Source: Spirochaetia bacterium
GTDB taxonomy: Bacteria; Spirochaetota; Spirochaetia; Sphaerochaetales; Sphaerochaetaceae
Assembly (NCBI GenBank): GCA_022482625.1
Contig: JAKVOU010000001.1
Location: forward strand, 1,412,784-1,476,783
Direction of reading: 5' to 3'
Length of the DNA stretch: 64,000 nucleotides
The position numbers were made by a program, and so were the translations under genes. Below, piece by piece: positions 1 to 8,838 of the stretch (its first letter is position 1; each line of letters opens with the position of its first letter). Below the pieces are notes generated by a model. It was not told the DNA's origin. It saw nothing but the letters and a program-made list of their open reading frames with translations, and searched no databases.

Positions 1-383
1 GGAAGGTTACCACAGATGACATCAGGGGTACCGTGTCTTTTCCACTGCATTTCCCAAGATTTCAGTGCATCACCTTCGACAAGATGGAAGTTCGGCATAT
101 CAAGAAAAGCCTGTCCGCTCAAGATCCTGCAGAAACCATGGTCAATTTCGAAACAGGTCACCTCGGCTTTGGAATCCAACAGCAAGGTAGTCAAAGCCCC
201 GATACCGGGACCGATTTCCCAGACTTGTTTCGACTGGTCCAAATCCATCAGGCTGACAATCTTTTCCCTGACTGTTTCAGACAGCAGAAAATTCTGCCCG
301 AATTTCTTTGACATGGCCAATCCATTGACCTCAAGAATATCCCGTATCGCCGTGGGGGATCCGTAGGGAAAGTTCCAGCTCAT
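1..383 (-). CDS. rsmA: 16S rRNA dimethyladenosine methyltransferase, N-terminal part
   Basis: Only the first ~127 residues are in the window; the gene continues past the left edge. The start ATG at 383 has an AGGAG site about 11 bases upstream. The family signature KKFGQNFL is seen near residue 26, followed by a Rossmann methyltransferase glycine motif (EIGPGIGALT) and the acidic SAM-binding strand (CFEIDHG), and the visible part ends at VICGNLP, the start of the family's catalytic NLPY motif. KsgA/RsmA enzymes dimethylate two adjacent adenosines near the 3' end of 16S rRNA during small-subunit assembly. The start overlaps the end of the upstream comEC by about 50 bases, suggesting translational coupling. 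Identification is firm; only the C-terminal part is unseen. Confidence 0.93.
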   Translation of the reverse strand, partial: MSWNFPYGSPTAIRDILEVNGLAMSKKFGQNFLLSETVREKIVSLMDLDQSKQVWEIGPGIGALTTLLLDSKAEVTCFEIDHGFCRILSGQAFLDMPNFHLVEGDALKSWEMQWKRHGTPDVICGNL

Positions 384-1566
384 ATGCACGATATCTCCTG
401 TTTCTCAAATACTTGCAAGCATACAGATACACTGCAAGTGAGGTCAAGAGTGTCAAGGCAAAGCATCGGTATCCCCATCGTCCGCTATAGCAGGCCGGTA
501 TATACAGCTTGACCCTGACAGACCAAGAAAACAAAGACAGCAAGACATCCTGTACTTTTGCAAGCAAACGGAGACTCCTCAGGCATACCACAGGGAAAGG
601 AAGACAAGACGACATGAGGCAGAACAATGCCAAGGCAAGGGCAAAGGTAATCAGCAATCCTCCCACAGGTGCCGAGACAAGGGCCGCCACCGTCCATTCC
701 CCGCCTATGCATTCAGAAAGAGGATAGACAAGCAGCAGGGCAAAGAGCGTAGGCAGCAAGATACCGGACAATGGAGAAGGAGCCGGAAGCAACAGAGCCA
801 TGCACAGCAAAGCCCCTACAGCTCCGTAGCTAAGCAAGGTCCCTGCCTGTCCGATGGCATACGGAAAGAGAAGCAGCTGCACCACGAACGAAAAACCAAA
901 CACCTTTTCCCTGGCATAGCATTGCCACGGTCCGATGATTACTGCCAGGAAATTCATAAGCAAAGCCCTGACCAAACTGGGAAGAGGCCCTGCAACAATG
1001 GTAAAGCACAATGGAAAGACAAGTGACAGCCGTCGTCCCAGATAAGGACCGAACAGCAAGGTAGGTAAAAAAGAAAAGATAAGCGTCAGGACAGAAAGAT
1101 GCATGCCAGACAGAGCCAGCAGGTGTGCGCAACCACACTTCAAGGCAGCTTCCTTTATGGGAAAACCTTCCTGGTCGCATCGTCCCAACAGCAACAGACG
1201 GCCGAGTGTCACAGGAATCCTGCGCAGCAACTGATGCTGCACACCGGTACGGAACAGGTCCAGCCACCACTGCCAATCAGCAAGGCCCTTACGAAGTACC
1301 TGAATCTGCCCGGCCTTGAAACCGATATCTGTTACCTTCCCTTCAGCTGACAGCCTGTCACCGACCTGTACTTCGACAGGTTGTCCATAGAATATGCAGG
1401 CGGTACCTCGGCAAGAGAAAGTTCCTCCGTCCTTAGAGGCGACAAGGCTGGTCCTGACCTGCACGAACATGTTACCCCCGGAAGTTTCCTTTTCATCAGA
1501 AATAGCAACACCTTCGATTCCTGTAACCATCTGCAGTTCTGCATCCGGGAACAAATGATGATACAT
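331..1566 (-). CDS. comEC: ComEC/Rec2-type DNA uptake channel, main part (frameshifted gene)
   Basis: This reading frame holds the competence domain of ComEC, the inner-membrane channel that passes single-stranded DNA into the cytoplasm during transformation. It begins with an OB-fold-like stretch (about residues 15-95). The family hallmark HLLALSGMHLSVL is near residue 147, and several hydrophobic helices follow to about residue 390. There is no C-terminal metallo-beta-lactamase domain. A TGA stop lies just four codons upstream of the ATG, and the membrane N-terminus expected for ComEC is present immediately upstream in another frame. Removing one base from the run of four C at 1572-1575 (plus strand) joins the two. 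Either the gene is broken, or this is a sequencing indel, or the two parts are translated separately. The 3' end overlaps rsmA. Confidence 0.8.
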   Translation of the reverse strand: MYHHLFPDAELQMVTGIEGVAISDEKETSGGNMFVQVRTSLVASKDGGTFSCRGTACIFYGQPVEVQVGDRLSAEGKVTDIGFKAGQIQVLRKGLADWQWWLDLFRTGVQHQLLRRIPVTLGRLLLLGRCDQEGFPIKEAALKCGCAHLLALSGMHLSVLTLIFSFLPTLLFGPYLGRRLSLVFPLCFTIVAGPLPSLVRALLMNFLAVIIGPWQCYAREKVFGFSFVVQLLLFPYAIGQAGTLLSYGAVGALLCMALLLPAPSPLSGILLPTLFALLLVYPLSECIGGEWTVAALVSAPVGGLLITFALALALFCLMSSCLPFPVVCLRSLRLLAKVQDVLLSLFSWSVRVKLYIPACYSGRWGYRCFALTLLTSLAVYLYACKYLRNRRYRAYELELSLRIPHGDTGYS

Positions 1567-1822
1567 CTTCTCCCCTCATAGTCAGCAGCAACGCCAGAAA
1601 AGAGAAAACAGTCAACCGGAAACATACATTGATGCAGCTAGGGAAACAAACAACGGACAGGGACATAAAGACAAAGCACGCAACAAGGAAAAAAAGCGGA
1701 TAACGTAACACCGAAGCTCCCGTAAAGCCAAGAAAGGCAAGTACGGGACAAGACAGATAAGATACAGGCGCAATAAAATTCCTGAGAATCTTTCTTCCAT
1801 GCTTCTTTAGCACAGAAAACAC
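1496..1822 (-). pseudogene. N-terminal membrane segment of ComEC in a different frame
   Basis: A GTG-started frame encodes about 85 residues rich in hydrophobic helices (for example PVLAFLGFTGASVL and LTVFSFLALLLT). These match what is expected at the N-terminus of ComEC before its OB-fold. Past 1575 this frame runs out of phase with the competence domain, so residues after about 85 are not meaningful. Read together with the frame that starts at 1566, the unbroken gene would span 331-1822. The call rests on position, hydrophobicity and the one-base repair, not on a recognisable motif. Confidence 0.55.
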
Positions 1823-1836
1823 TGCTTTCGGTTGCT

Positions 1837-2625
1837 TCAGATACTCCTTATCAATGCATCAAGCGCTACCATCGAAGCAAGAAGTGACAAATCAATATGG
1901 CCTGCTCCTGCAAGGTGAAATAATCGTGAAGAAAGTTTTTCACTGCGTTTTTTTTCCCTTCTCAGGTCCAGGACCTTTTCCAATGCATCCTTGGTCTCTC
2001 CAGAAGGTACGACGACCTGTTTGTGGAGCATCCAGTAAAGATCACGCAACCAGACGCCTTTCCTTTCCTCCGGCACTTCCAAAGGATCCAAAGCCACTGA
2101 ACCAAGATTGCAAAGTTCGTCACATAGTTCAATTGCATCCATGGCAGCCATTTTCTCAAGGTACCCCTCAATCATTCCGAGCCCGTCATTGACAACAAAA
2201 AGGCTATTGCCAGCGCTCTGTTTCAGCTCAAGCCTACGCTTGTCAACGATTTCACTTTTGGAATCATGCTCGGCCATGTAACGCCACAGCATGAATGCTG
2301 CCAGCAATCCACCGGCAAGCTCACCGATGATAGGAATGGGATCACGGATGACCAGGGAAAGAAAAAGATAGACAGCAAGGAAAATACCTGCAGAAGCAAA
2401 AAGACGGGGAAAATAGCGGGCATCATTGACCCATCCGTCAATTGCATCGTCAATCTGCACATAGGTCTTGCCACGTGCGATATCCTTGTCCGCGTCCGAC
2501 CAATTATGGCAGGAGTTCCACCTTACCTCTTCGTTCTCGTCCATCCTGTCGATGTCAGACCGTTTGAAATAAGGAGTCAGATAATATTCCCTTCCTGCAG
2601 CCCTGAGATGATAGCAGTCAATCAC
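1837..2625 (-). CDS. Conserved-looking membrane protein of unknown function
   Basis: I do not recognise this 262-residue protein. The GTG at 2625 is chosen because a GGAGG site lies seven bases upstream; the frame remains open further upstream, but without a better start. About residues 70-90 (LFASAGIFLAVYLFLSLVI) and 95-115 (IIGELAGGLLAAFMLWRYM) form a likely membrane hairpin. The N-terminal ~65 residues and the long C-terminal part are soluble and rich in charged helix. The C-terminal region (about 120-250) is likely cytoplasmic and helical. It lies between the HAD phosphatase remnant and comEC on the same strand, possibly in one transcript, but nothing in the context fixes a role. Confidence 0.65.
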   Translation of the reverse strand: MIDCYHLRAAGREYYLTPYFKRSDIDRMDENEEVRWNSCHNWSDADKDIARGKTYVQIDDAIDGWVNDARYFPRLFASAGIFLAVYLFLSLVIRDPIPIIGELAGGLLAAFMLWRYMAEHDSKSEIVDKRRLELKQSAGNSLFVVNDGLGMIEGYLEKMAAMDAIELCDELCNLGSVALDPLEVPEERKGVWLRDLYWMLHKQVVVPSGETKDALEKVLDLRREKKRSEKLSSRLFHLAGAGHIDLSLLASMVALDALIRSI

Positions 2626-2685
2626 ATCGACACCTCCTGGTCTCAATGATACGCAGAGGCAAGAAAAAAGGCAACGGCACAAGAC

Positions 2686-3358
2686 CTAGTCAAAGCAGGC
2701 CTGTCGCAGCAACTCTTCCAGCCGGCCGACATTTTCTGCAACAGGACAACCAAAAGTTTCAAGTGCACTCATAGGACGGAACCCCCAGCTACAGAGAAGG
2801 CAGCTGGTCCCTGCATTTCCTGCCGTACTGACATCAACTTCGCTGTCCCCGACATAGCATAGCTGACTAGGTGCAAGGTCAAGCTGTGCTGCAAATTCAA
2901 GTACTCCACCTTGGATCTGGTTTCTTTGCATATCCCTCACGCAAACCATGGACAAATGAAAAAGAAACAGCAGGAAACAATGTTGCAACAATAGTCTGCA
3001 CAAGCGCATCATCCTTATTGGACAGGATACCGAAAGGAACCTTCAAAGAATCCAACATATCTATAATCCCATCATAGGGATAGCTTTTATCCACCGGATG
3101 TTCGGTGTAATGGGAGGAAAGCTGGGCATATGCATGGTCAAATGCTACGCCTTCAACATCTTTCCCATAAAGGGAAAGAGCCCTATGAAGGGCATTTTTC
3201 AGGCCATGACCGACCAATGTCATTACTTTTTCTTCAGGCAGAGGCAACAGTCCTTTGTCTGACAGCGGCGCATTTATCGCCCCTGTGATATCCCCGATCG
3301 TATTTACCAATGTCCCGTCCAAATCAAACAGGACAGCCTTGCATCTTCCTTCGTACAT
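2686..3358 (-). pseudogene. HAD-family phosphoglycolate-phosphatase-like gene with a frameshift
   Basis: The 5' frame from ATG 3358 gives a HAD hydrolase: nucleophile motif DLDGTLVNT, motif II FGILSNK, then GYAKKPDP, after which it runs into a stop. The remaining HAD motifs continue in another frame (GGVLEFAAQL, then CYVGDSEVDVSTAGNAG, the motif IV acidic pair) down to 2686. Dropping one base at about 2908-2916 restores the expected KPDP-GGVLE junction, so this is a single indel in an otherwise normal ~220-residue protein. Gph-type enzymes remove phosphate from 2-phosphoglycolate or other small phosphoesters. It is divergent from rlmI, and its start lies close to the rlmI upstream region. Real mutation and assembly error cannot be told apart here. 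Confidence 0.8.
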
Positions 3359-3443
3359 AGAAGCATTATCACAAGAGAACAAGTTTTGGTCAACGCATGA
3401 TCCGCCCGTTCCCCAAAAGACAGAAAAGGACTATCATGCAGCC

Positions 3444-4667
3444 ATGAACACGATACAGATAAAGAGTGGAAAAGAGAAACAACTGGTTACCCATCATCCA
3501 TGGGTATTTTCAGGTGCCATAGAATCCCAGGAAGGGACCCAGCCAGGTGTCTGCAAGGTCCTGAAAAGTGACGGTTCTTTCCTTGCCTGGGGCTGGTGGG
3601 ATGAAAAATCACATATTCCGGTTCACCTACTCAGTTGGAACGAAACAGATCAGATTGATGACAACTGGTGGAAACATACAGTGGCAGCAAGCGTACTGCG
3701 AAGAAGAAGTTTCTTTGATAGCGACGGAAGTACTACCGCCTTCAGGATTATCTTCTCAGAAGCAGACATGCTGCCAGGAATCGTTGCAGATGTCTATGGT
3801 ACGACCATCAGAATTGTCATAAGTGCACGGGTCGGCTGGGACCAGAAAGACAAAGTGGTGGAAACACTGGATAAAATGCTTCACCCGCATCTTATGGTCA
3901 TTACTACCGACCACAACTTTCTGTCCATCGAAGGGCTGAAGGATACGACATCGTACTACAGCAACGGACAGTATTTTACCCCGGAATCCCGCTTAGAGGC
4001 AATTTCCTTCAAGGAAGACGGTCTGGTATATGAAACCATTCCAGGAGGAGGGCAAAAAAGTGATTTTTACTGCGACCAAAGGGACAACAGGAAAAAAATA
4101 GAAAAATACTGCAAGGGGAAAAACGTACTTGATGGTTTTTCCTATACAGGCGGTTTTACCCTTCATGCACTGAGAGCCGAAGCACAGTCGGTCTACAGCC
4201 TTGACAGTTCGGAACCTGCCTTGCACGGACTATTGCGCAACATACATCTCAATGAGGACAAAGGCACGCTCCCTGAAGGTTCCAGACAGCGCTGTACGAC
4301 AAAATGCTGCAATGTCTTCGAAGAGATGCGAAACATCACAAAGGACCAGTTTGATGTCATGGTCCTTGACCCACCGAAGCTTGCCAAGACAAAAGGACAG
4401 GCCGAAAAGGCAGCAAGGGCATACAAGGATCTCAACCGCCTTGCAATGGAAAAGATCAGGGACAATGGTATCATTGCGACTTTCTCCTGCTCCAGTGCAA
4501 TCGACGCAGCAATGCTGCGGACAATCCTCGCATGGGCAAGCATCGATGCCCGCTGTGAAGTCCAGGTCCTTGAAATACTTTCTGCAGGATCTGATCATCC
4601 TGTCAGATTATCATTCCCCGAAAGCGAATACCTATGCGGATATATACTCCGGGTACTGAAGCACTGA
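3444..4667 (+). CDS. rlmI: 23S rRNA (cytosine-C5) methyltransferase, RlmI-like
   Basis: The protein has 407 residues. An N-terminal PUA-like RNA-binding part includes the HHPWVFSGAI stretch. A SAM-dependent Rossmann domain follows, with LDGFSYTGGFTLHAL, the catalytic-site VLDPPKLAK motif (DPPK) near residue 310 and the TFSCSS cysteine motif near residue 350. These are typical of RlmI/YccW, which methylates C5 of a cytosine in 23S rRNA. The open frame extends upstream, but the ATG at 3444 fits the family N-terminus and has AAGGA about 13 bases before it. It is divergently oriented to the HAD gene. The substrate nucleotide is inferred from the family only. Confidence 0.88.
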   Translation: MNTIQIKSGKEKQLVTHHPWVFSGAIESQEGTQPGVCKVLKSDGSFLAWGWWDEKSHIPVHLLSWNETDQIDDNWWKHTVAASVLRRRSFFDSDGSTTAFRIIFSEADMLPGIVADVYGTTIRIVISARVGWDQKDKVVETLDKMLHPHLMVITTDHNFLSIEGLKDTTSYYSNGQYFTPESRLEAISFKEDGLVYETIPGGGQKSDFYCDQRDNRKKIEKYCKGKNVLDGFSYTGGFTLHALRAEAQSVYSLDSSEPALHGLLRNIHLNEDKGTLPEGSRQRCTTKCCNVFEEMRNITKDQFDVMVLDPPKLAKTKGQAEKAARAYKDLNRLAMEKIRDNGIIATFSCSSAIDAAMLRTILAWASIDARCEVQVLEILSAGSDHPVRLSFPESEYLCGYILRVLKH

Positions 4668-4865
4668 CAATCTATCATCCGACAGCCTGTTGCTTTCAAG
4701 CAACTTCAGAAAAGGACAGGAGGTACTGGCGGATGATATAATTTTTCAACAAAGTGAAAACGATTACATAAAGATTCTACAAACTTTTAAAAAAACACAA
4801 GCAACTTCACAAAAGATTTATAAAGTTTCTAACGACATAAATATTACTAATAAATCCGACACAAT

Positions 4866-5303
4866 TCACATAGATCCCTCCGGTATGATTTTCCTAATAA
4901 TCCTCTGGCACTGCCGGATGGAAAGCTTTACATGGTACTGCTGCCGGATAAAGGCCTGCAGGCTTTGCCCATCATGGAACAACTTTTGCGAACCTGCAGG
5001 AGGTTGCTGGAACAATCTGCCGATTTCTGCAAGTTCATCAGAAGAAAGCCTTGAGGGCCTACCTGTTTTCTTGAATTCATGCAAAGCATCAATTCCTTGC
5101 TCACAAGCAATCTTTACCCATCTTTCAATGGTAGTTCTGGTTTCATTTGAAAAATGGCTTAAAGAAGTCGGAGATAGCCCGGCCATCACCAAAGTTACAA
5201 TCTCTACCCTGTGCAAGTATCTGCAATCAGCAGATGAAGCAAGAATGGATCTCCCTTCAGCAAGCAATGACGACCTTTCTTCTTCTGATATACCCGTATG
5301 CAT
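4866..5303 (-). CDS. Solitary helix-turn-helix protein resembling the N-terminus of IS630-type transposases
   Basis: A 145-residue protein with two predicted HTH-type segments: one about residues 30-60 (VEIVTLVMAGLSPTSLSHF) and one about 115-140 (YHVKLSIRQCQRIIRKI). The linker GRPSRLSSDELAEI is characteristic of winged-helix domains of IS630-type transposases. No DDE catalytic domain follows; the frame ends shortly after the second helix pair. The start ATG 5303 has an excellent AGGAGG site, so it looks expressed rather than a random remnant. It could be a truncated transposase, or a DNA-binding regulator derived from one. It lies between rlmI (convergent) and the sugar operon (divergent), but no target is evident. 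Confidence 0.6.
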   Translation of the reverse strand: MHTGISEEERSSLLAEGRSILASSADCRYLHRVEIVTLVMAGLSPTSLSHFSNETRTTIERWVKIACEQGIDALHEFKKTGRPSRLSSDELAEIGRLFQQPPAGSQKLFHDGQSLQAFIRQQYHVKLSIRQCQRIIRKIIPEGSM

Positions 5304-5452
5304 AAAAGCACCTCCTGCCGGCAACCGTAAATCATAACAGAATCTTTGTAAATGAAAATATATTATGACGTAAATAAAATGAAAAACAAAAATCTTATGC
5401 AAAAACTTCAGATATATTCGTTGATAGTACTTCAATCTGTGAAAATTTCAGT

Positions 5453-5470
5453 AATGTAAACGTTGACATT
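5453..5470. promoter_or_regulatory. LacI-type operator overlapping the sugar operon promoter
   Basis: The 18 bases AATGTAAACGTTGACATT form an imperfect palindrome (16 of 18 positions symmetric) with the central CG and AACGTT core typical of LacI/GalR operators. They overlap the -35 hexamer of the downstream promoter, so binding would block RNA polymerase. The operon encodes its own LacI-family protein, the obvious candidate ligand. Confidence 0.6.
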
Positions 5471-5492
5471 CGTAGTGCGATTACAGTACATT
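5463..5492 (+). promoter_or_regulatory. Sigma-70-like promoter of the sugar importer operon
   Basis: TTGACA at 5463-5468 and TACATT at 5487-5492 are separated by 18 bases. The -35 is perfect and the -10 matches four of six positions. The 5' untranslated region to the start at 5569 would be about 70 bases. Confidence 0.55.
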
Positions 5493-5568
5493 GGAGTCCG
5501 CCTCAGATTTATAAGCAACGAGGTCAAATTAAATTTTTGGTCCAACGTATCAAAAAGGAGTACACGAA

Positions 5569-6981
5569 ATGAAAAACTTACGTTCTACTGTACTTGCATT
5601 GGGCATAACGGCACTGCTGTTGGTCTCATGTGCAAAAGGACAGACAGAAAACACTGCCACACAGGCAACTTCAACGCAAGCGACTGATGCTACACCTGCT
5701 GCAACGGCAACGACCACTGCTCCAGCAACGGCAACCTCCCAAGCATCACCCGCAACTTCGAATGACAAAATCGGACAACCTTTTGCCAATACGGTCAAGA
5801 TTACCGTCATGAACTCGAAACCTGAAATCGAAGATGCTCTTGAAGCAGGCGCGAAGGCCTTTGGCAGTGAGTATAATGTCTCAATCGAAATCTATGAGAC
5901 AGACTCTCCGGGCAATACACTTGCAGAAAGATATGCAGCCGGAGATGCGCCGACAATAGGCATCATGGATATAGCAAACATCCGCGACCTTGCGGCTGAA
6001 AAGCTTGTTGATCTGTCAGACCAACCATGGGCCGATGTCGGAGGCAGAACCATGGGAGCTGTCCGTGATGGAAAAATCTACGGCATGCCGCTTACTGTCG
6101 AAGGCATGTGCCTGATTTACAATAAGACTGCAATTGAAAAAACAACAGGACATGCATTTGATCCTACGAAGTACACTTCCCTTGATGCATTTTCTTCTCT
6201 GTTGAAAGAACTGCAGGCCGGTGGCATGAAATATCCAATGGTCCTGAATGCTGAAGATTGGTCAATCGGACAGAAAGGTTATCAGTTTGTCTATGACTAT
6301 CAGGATGGTACGGCGGCAGGTGCCATTTCATTCCTCAAGAACGTACATGACGGCAAGACATCCTTCAGTGAAAATACAGTCTTCAACAAAGTCTATGATG
6401 CCTTTGACCTGTTCATTGCGGATAATATCAACCATGAGGATCCCTTGGCTGCAGATTACGATCTGAATGCAAACTATGTGGCAGACGGCGAAGCCGCCTT
6501 CTGGCTCAATGGTACATGGGCATGGCCTGATTTTGCTCCATATGCACAGGAAGGTTCCGAATATGGCATCTGTGCCTTCCCACTCAACGACGAGCCGGCA
6601 ACCCAAGGCAAAGTAGTCGCAGGAGCAACAAAATTTGCAGCAGTTGACAAAATCGATGCATCAGAGGACCAGCAGAAAGCTGCTGAAATGTTCTTGAATT
6701 GGCTTGTATTCTCAGATGAAGGGCAGGATACTTTGGTCAACAAATGTGGTATCGTCACTGCATTCAAAAACATCAAGCTGCAGCCAAACAATCCGTTCAA
6801 TATAGGTCTCAAGCATTACATTGACGAAGGCATGGTCATTGATGGCGCAACCTATATGCCTTCAGACCACAGGAGCCTTCTGGCAGCCAACATGCAGGCC
6901 TATATGGTAGGAAAGATGACCAGGGCAGATATCGCCTCAAAACTTGATGCTTACTGGAAATCTCACACACCGACCGAATAA
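5569..6981 (+). CDS. Extracellular sugar-binding lipoprotein of an ABC importer
   Basis: A 470-residue solute-binding protein of the family 1 (maltose/multiple-sugar) type. The signal peptide ends in a lipobox (LLVSC, Cys21). A roughly 35-residue Thr/Ala-rich tether (about residues 25-60) follows, then the two-lobed binding fold with typical elements such as GDAPTIGIMDIANI, YGMPLTVEGMCLIYNK and a GEAAFWLNGTWAW segment. It sits in the outer leaflet of the inner membrane or periplasm and delivers a sugar to the permeases encoded next. The start has AAGGAG upstream. It is the first gene of the operon, behind a LacI operator. The GH13 phosphorylase in the operon suggests a glucoside such as sucrose, but the ligand is not determined by sequence. 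Confidence 0.9.
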   Translation: MKNLRSTVLALGITALLLVSCAKGQTENTATQATSTQATDATPAATATTTAPATATSQASPATSNDKIGQPFANTVKITVMNSKPEIEDALEAGAKAFGSEYNVSIEIYETDSPGNTLAERYAAGDAPTIGIMDIANIRDLAAEKLVDLSDQPWADVGGRTMGAVRDGKIYGMPLTVEGMCLIYNKTAIEKTTGHAFDPTKYTSLDAFSSLLKELQAGGMKYPMVLNAEDWSIGQKGYQFVYDYQDGTAAGAISFLKNVHDGKTSFSENTVFNKVYDAFDLFIADNINHEDPLAADYDLNANYVADGEAAFWLNGTWAWPDFAPYAQEGSEYGICAFPLNDEPATQGKVVAGATKFAAVDKIDASEDQQKAAEMFLNWLVFSDEGQDTLVNKCGIVTAFKNIKLQPNNPFNIGLKHYIDEGMVIDGATYMPSDHRSLLAANMQAYMVGKMTRADIASKLDAYWKSHTPTE

Positions 6982-7009
6982 ATTAGCACGCTATTGGTAT
7001 TTTTCTTTT

Positions 7010-7040
7010 CCACAGCAGCAGTTTTCTGCTGCTGTGGTTT
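7010..7040 (+). terminator. Strong intercistronic hairpin after the binding-protein gene
   Basis: A perfect 12-bp stem (CCACAGCAGCAG / CTGCTGCTGTGG) with a TTTT loop is followed by only three T. This suits partial termination or protection of the upstream mRNA 3' end, which would give more binding protein than permease. Confidence 0.65.
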
Positions 7041-7069
7041 AGCGCAATGGTTCAATTATTGGAGTTCCT

Positions 7070-7954
7070 ATGAATCAAAAAATGAGCAATGGGAAAAAAA
7101 CATTCCTGTTCCTGTCTTTTGCAGGTCCATCGGTACTGTTTTTTATACTCGCCTTTGTCTTTCCTCTCATCTATGGTGTCTATCTGACATTCACAGATTG
7201 GAACGGCCTTTCAAGCACAGTCAACTTCGTCGGACTTGCAAACTACAAAGTAGTATTGCATGACGCTTCATTCTGGAAATCACTTTCACTGACAGTCGGC
7301 TACTCACTGGTTTCCGTTCTGACGATAAATCTGGTTGCCTTCGGCCTCGCCTATCTTTTGACCAGCGGCATAAAGGGACAGAATTTCCTGAGAGCCGGTT
7401 TTTTTACCCCGAATCTGATCGGCGGGCTGATCCTTGGATACGTCTGGCAGTTCATCTTCAGCAGGGTATTGGTCCCATTTTATAAATTCCTGCCTGTCGC
7501 ACTACTCCAGAAATCATGGCTTTCATCGCCACATACGGCCATGGCTGCAATGATCATAGTCACGACCTGGCAATACTCCGGCTACATGCTGCTGATTTAT
7601 ATTGCAGGCTTCGTAGGAATTCCTTCAGATTTGATTGAAGCCGCTAAGATTGACGGAGCAAATGAGCACAGGATAACACGAAGCATACGCTTGCCACTGA
7701 TGGTACCCTCCATCGTCATAAGCCTTTTCATTTCCATCACAAGGACGTTCAAGGTATATGACCTGAACCTTTCACTGACAGCAGGCGGTCCTTATGATTC
7801 AACGAAACTGGCTGCAATGCATATATTTACCAAAGCATTCGAAGAACAGAAATATGGAATCGGACAGGCAGAAGCCCTAGTCATGTTCATTGTCATGGCG
7901 GCCATTGCTTTGACGCAGACTTACATTGGTAAGAAACGTGAATTGGAGATGTAA
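7070..7954 (+). CDS. ABC sugar importer permease, MalF/UgpA type
   Basis: A 294-residue inner-membrane protein with about six helices. The binding-protein-dependent transport EAA loop is seen as EAAKIDGANEHRITRSIRLPL near residue 190, where the cytoplasmic ATPase docks. The FLSFAGPSVLFFILAFVFPL start is typical of the UgpA/LacF group. ATG 7070 has GGAG six bases upstream. It pairs with the permease encoded immediately downstream. No ATPase gene is present in the operon, so a shared MsmK/MalK-type ATPase encoded elsewhere is expected. Confidence 0.9.
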   Translation: MNQKMSNGKKTFLFLSFAGPSVLFFILAFVFPLIYGVYLTFTDWNGLSSTVNFVGLANYKVVLHDASFWKSLSLTVGYSLVSVLTINLVAFGLAYLLTSGIKGQNFLRAGFFTPNLIGGLILGYVWQFIFSRVLVPFYKFLPVALLQKSWLSSPHTAMAAMIIVTTWQYSGYMLLIYIAGFVGIPSDLIEAAKIDGANEHRITRSIRLPLMVPSIVISLFISITRTFKVYDLNLSLTAGGPYDSTKLAAMHIFTKAFEEQKYGIGQAEALVMFIVMAAIALTQTYIGKKRELEM

Positions 7955-7955
7955 C

Positions 7956-8819
7956 ATGAAAAATCCTTATCGTTACAGTCAGAAAATATCCACCGGTAGC
8001 AAGGTAAAAACCATCTTGGCTTCCTTTCTGCTGATTCTCTATCTTGTTCCCTTTGCCCTTGTTGCTATAAATTCACTGAAACAGAAAATAAATATAGTCA
8101 GGTTTCCACTGGAACTGGTTGACCCCAAAGGCCCCCAATGGATCAACTATAAACATGCAATAGAAGAAATGGCTTTCTTCCGGTCATTTGGAAACAGTTT
8201 CATCATTACAAGCTGCAGTGTAGTCCTACTGCTGGTCTTTTCCGCAATGGCAGCTTATATTTTCGTCCGTGCTTCAGAGTGGAAAGCCTGTAAAATCAGT
8301 TTTGCCCTGCTGCTGGCATCCATGGCTGTTCCATTCCAAGTCGTCATGATTCCACTTATCTCCATATATGGAGGTATCTTCGGTATTCTCAATTCAAAAA
8401 CCACTCTGATATTGATGAACTTTGGCTTTGGGACGGGCCTATGCATATTCATGTGTGATGGTTTCATAAAGACAAGCGTCCCCATTGCACTGGAAGAGGC
8501 TGCAACAATTGACGGCTGTTCCTATCATGGCATCTTTTTCAGGATTGTCCTGCCATTGATGAAGCCTATTCTTTCCACGATAGCCATACTCCAAATCCTT
8601 GGATTCTGGAACGATTACCTGCTTCCTTCCCTCGTACTCGGGAAAAAGCGTCTGTATACCCTTCCTTTGGCAATCAGGACTTTCTATGGAACGTTTACGA
8701 ATGACTATGGGAACATCATGGCAGGTCTGATGCTATCAATCATTCCTATCATCATCGTGTACATTTTTCTACAAAAATATATCATCGGTGGTGTTATTGC
8801 CGGCGCAGTAAAATCATAA
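7956..8819 (+). CDS. ABC sugar importer permease, MalG/UgpE type
   Basis: A 287-residue membrane protein forming the second half of the importer pore. The EAA loop appears as LEEAATIDGCSYHGIFFRIVLPL, and the C-terminus has the typical FLQKYIIGGVIAGAVKS ending of this subfamily. The ATG at 7956 lies one base after the stop of the upstream permease, so the two are almost certainly translationally coupled. The frame is open slightly upstream, but those codons overlap the preceding gene and lack a better ribosome site. Confidence 0.9.
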   Translation: MKNPYRYSQKISTGSKVKTILASFLLILYLVPFALVAINSLKQKINIVRFPLELVDPKGPQWINYKHAIEEMAFFRSFGNSFIITSCSVVLLLVFSAMAAYIFVRASEWKACKISFALLLASMAVPFQVVMIPLISIYGGIFGILNSKTTLILMNFGFGTGLCIFMCDGFIKTSVPIALEEAATIDGCSYHGIFFRIVLPLMKPILSTIAILQILGFWNDYLLPSLVLGKKRLYTLPLAIRTFYGTFTNDYGNIMAGLMLSIIPIIIVYIFLQKYIIGGVIAGAVKS

Positions 8820-8838
8820 CGCCGAAAAGGAGAAATGC

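Noticed and set aside
16-366. Plus-strand open frame at the left edge
   Set aside because: It is antisense to the N-terminus of rsmA, whose motifs are clear on the minus strand.
4690-5337. 215-residue plus-strand frame opposite the HTH gene
   Set aside because: The minus frame has an excellent ribosome site and HTH pattern; the plus frame has neither.
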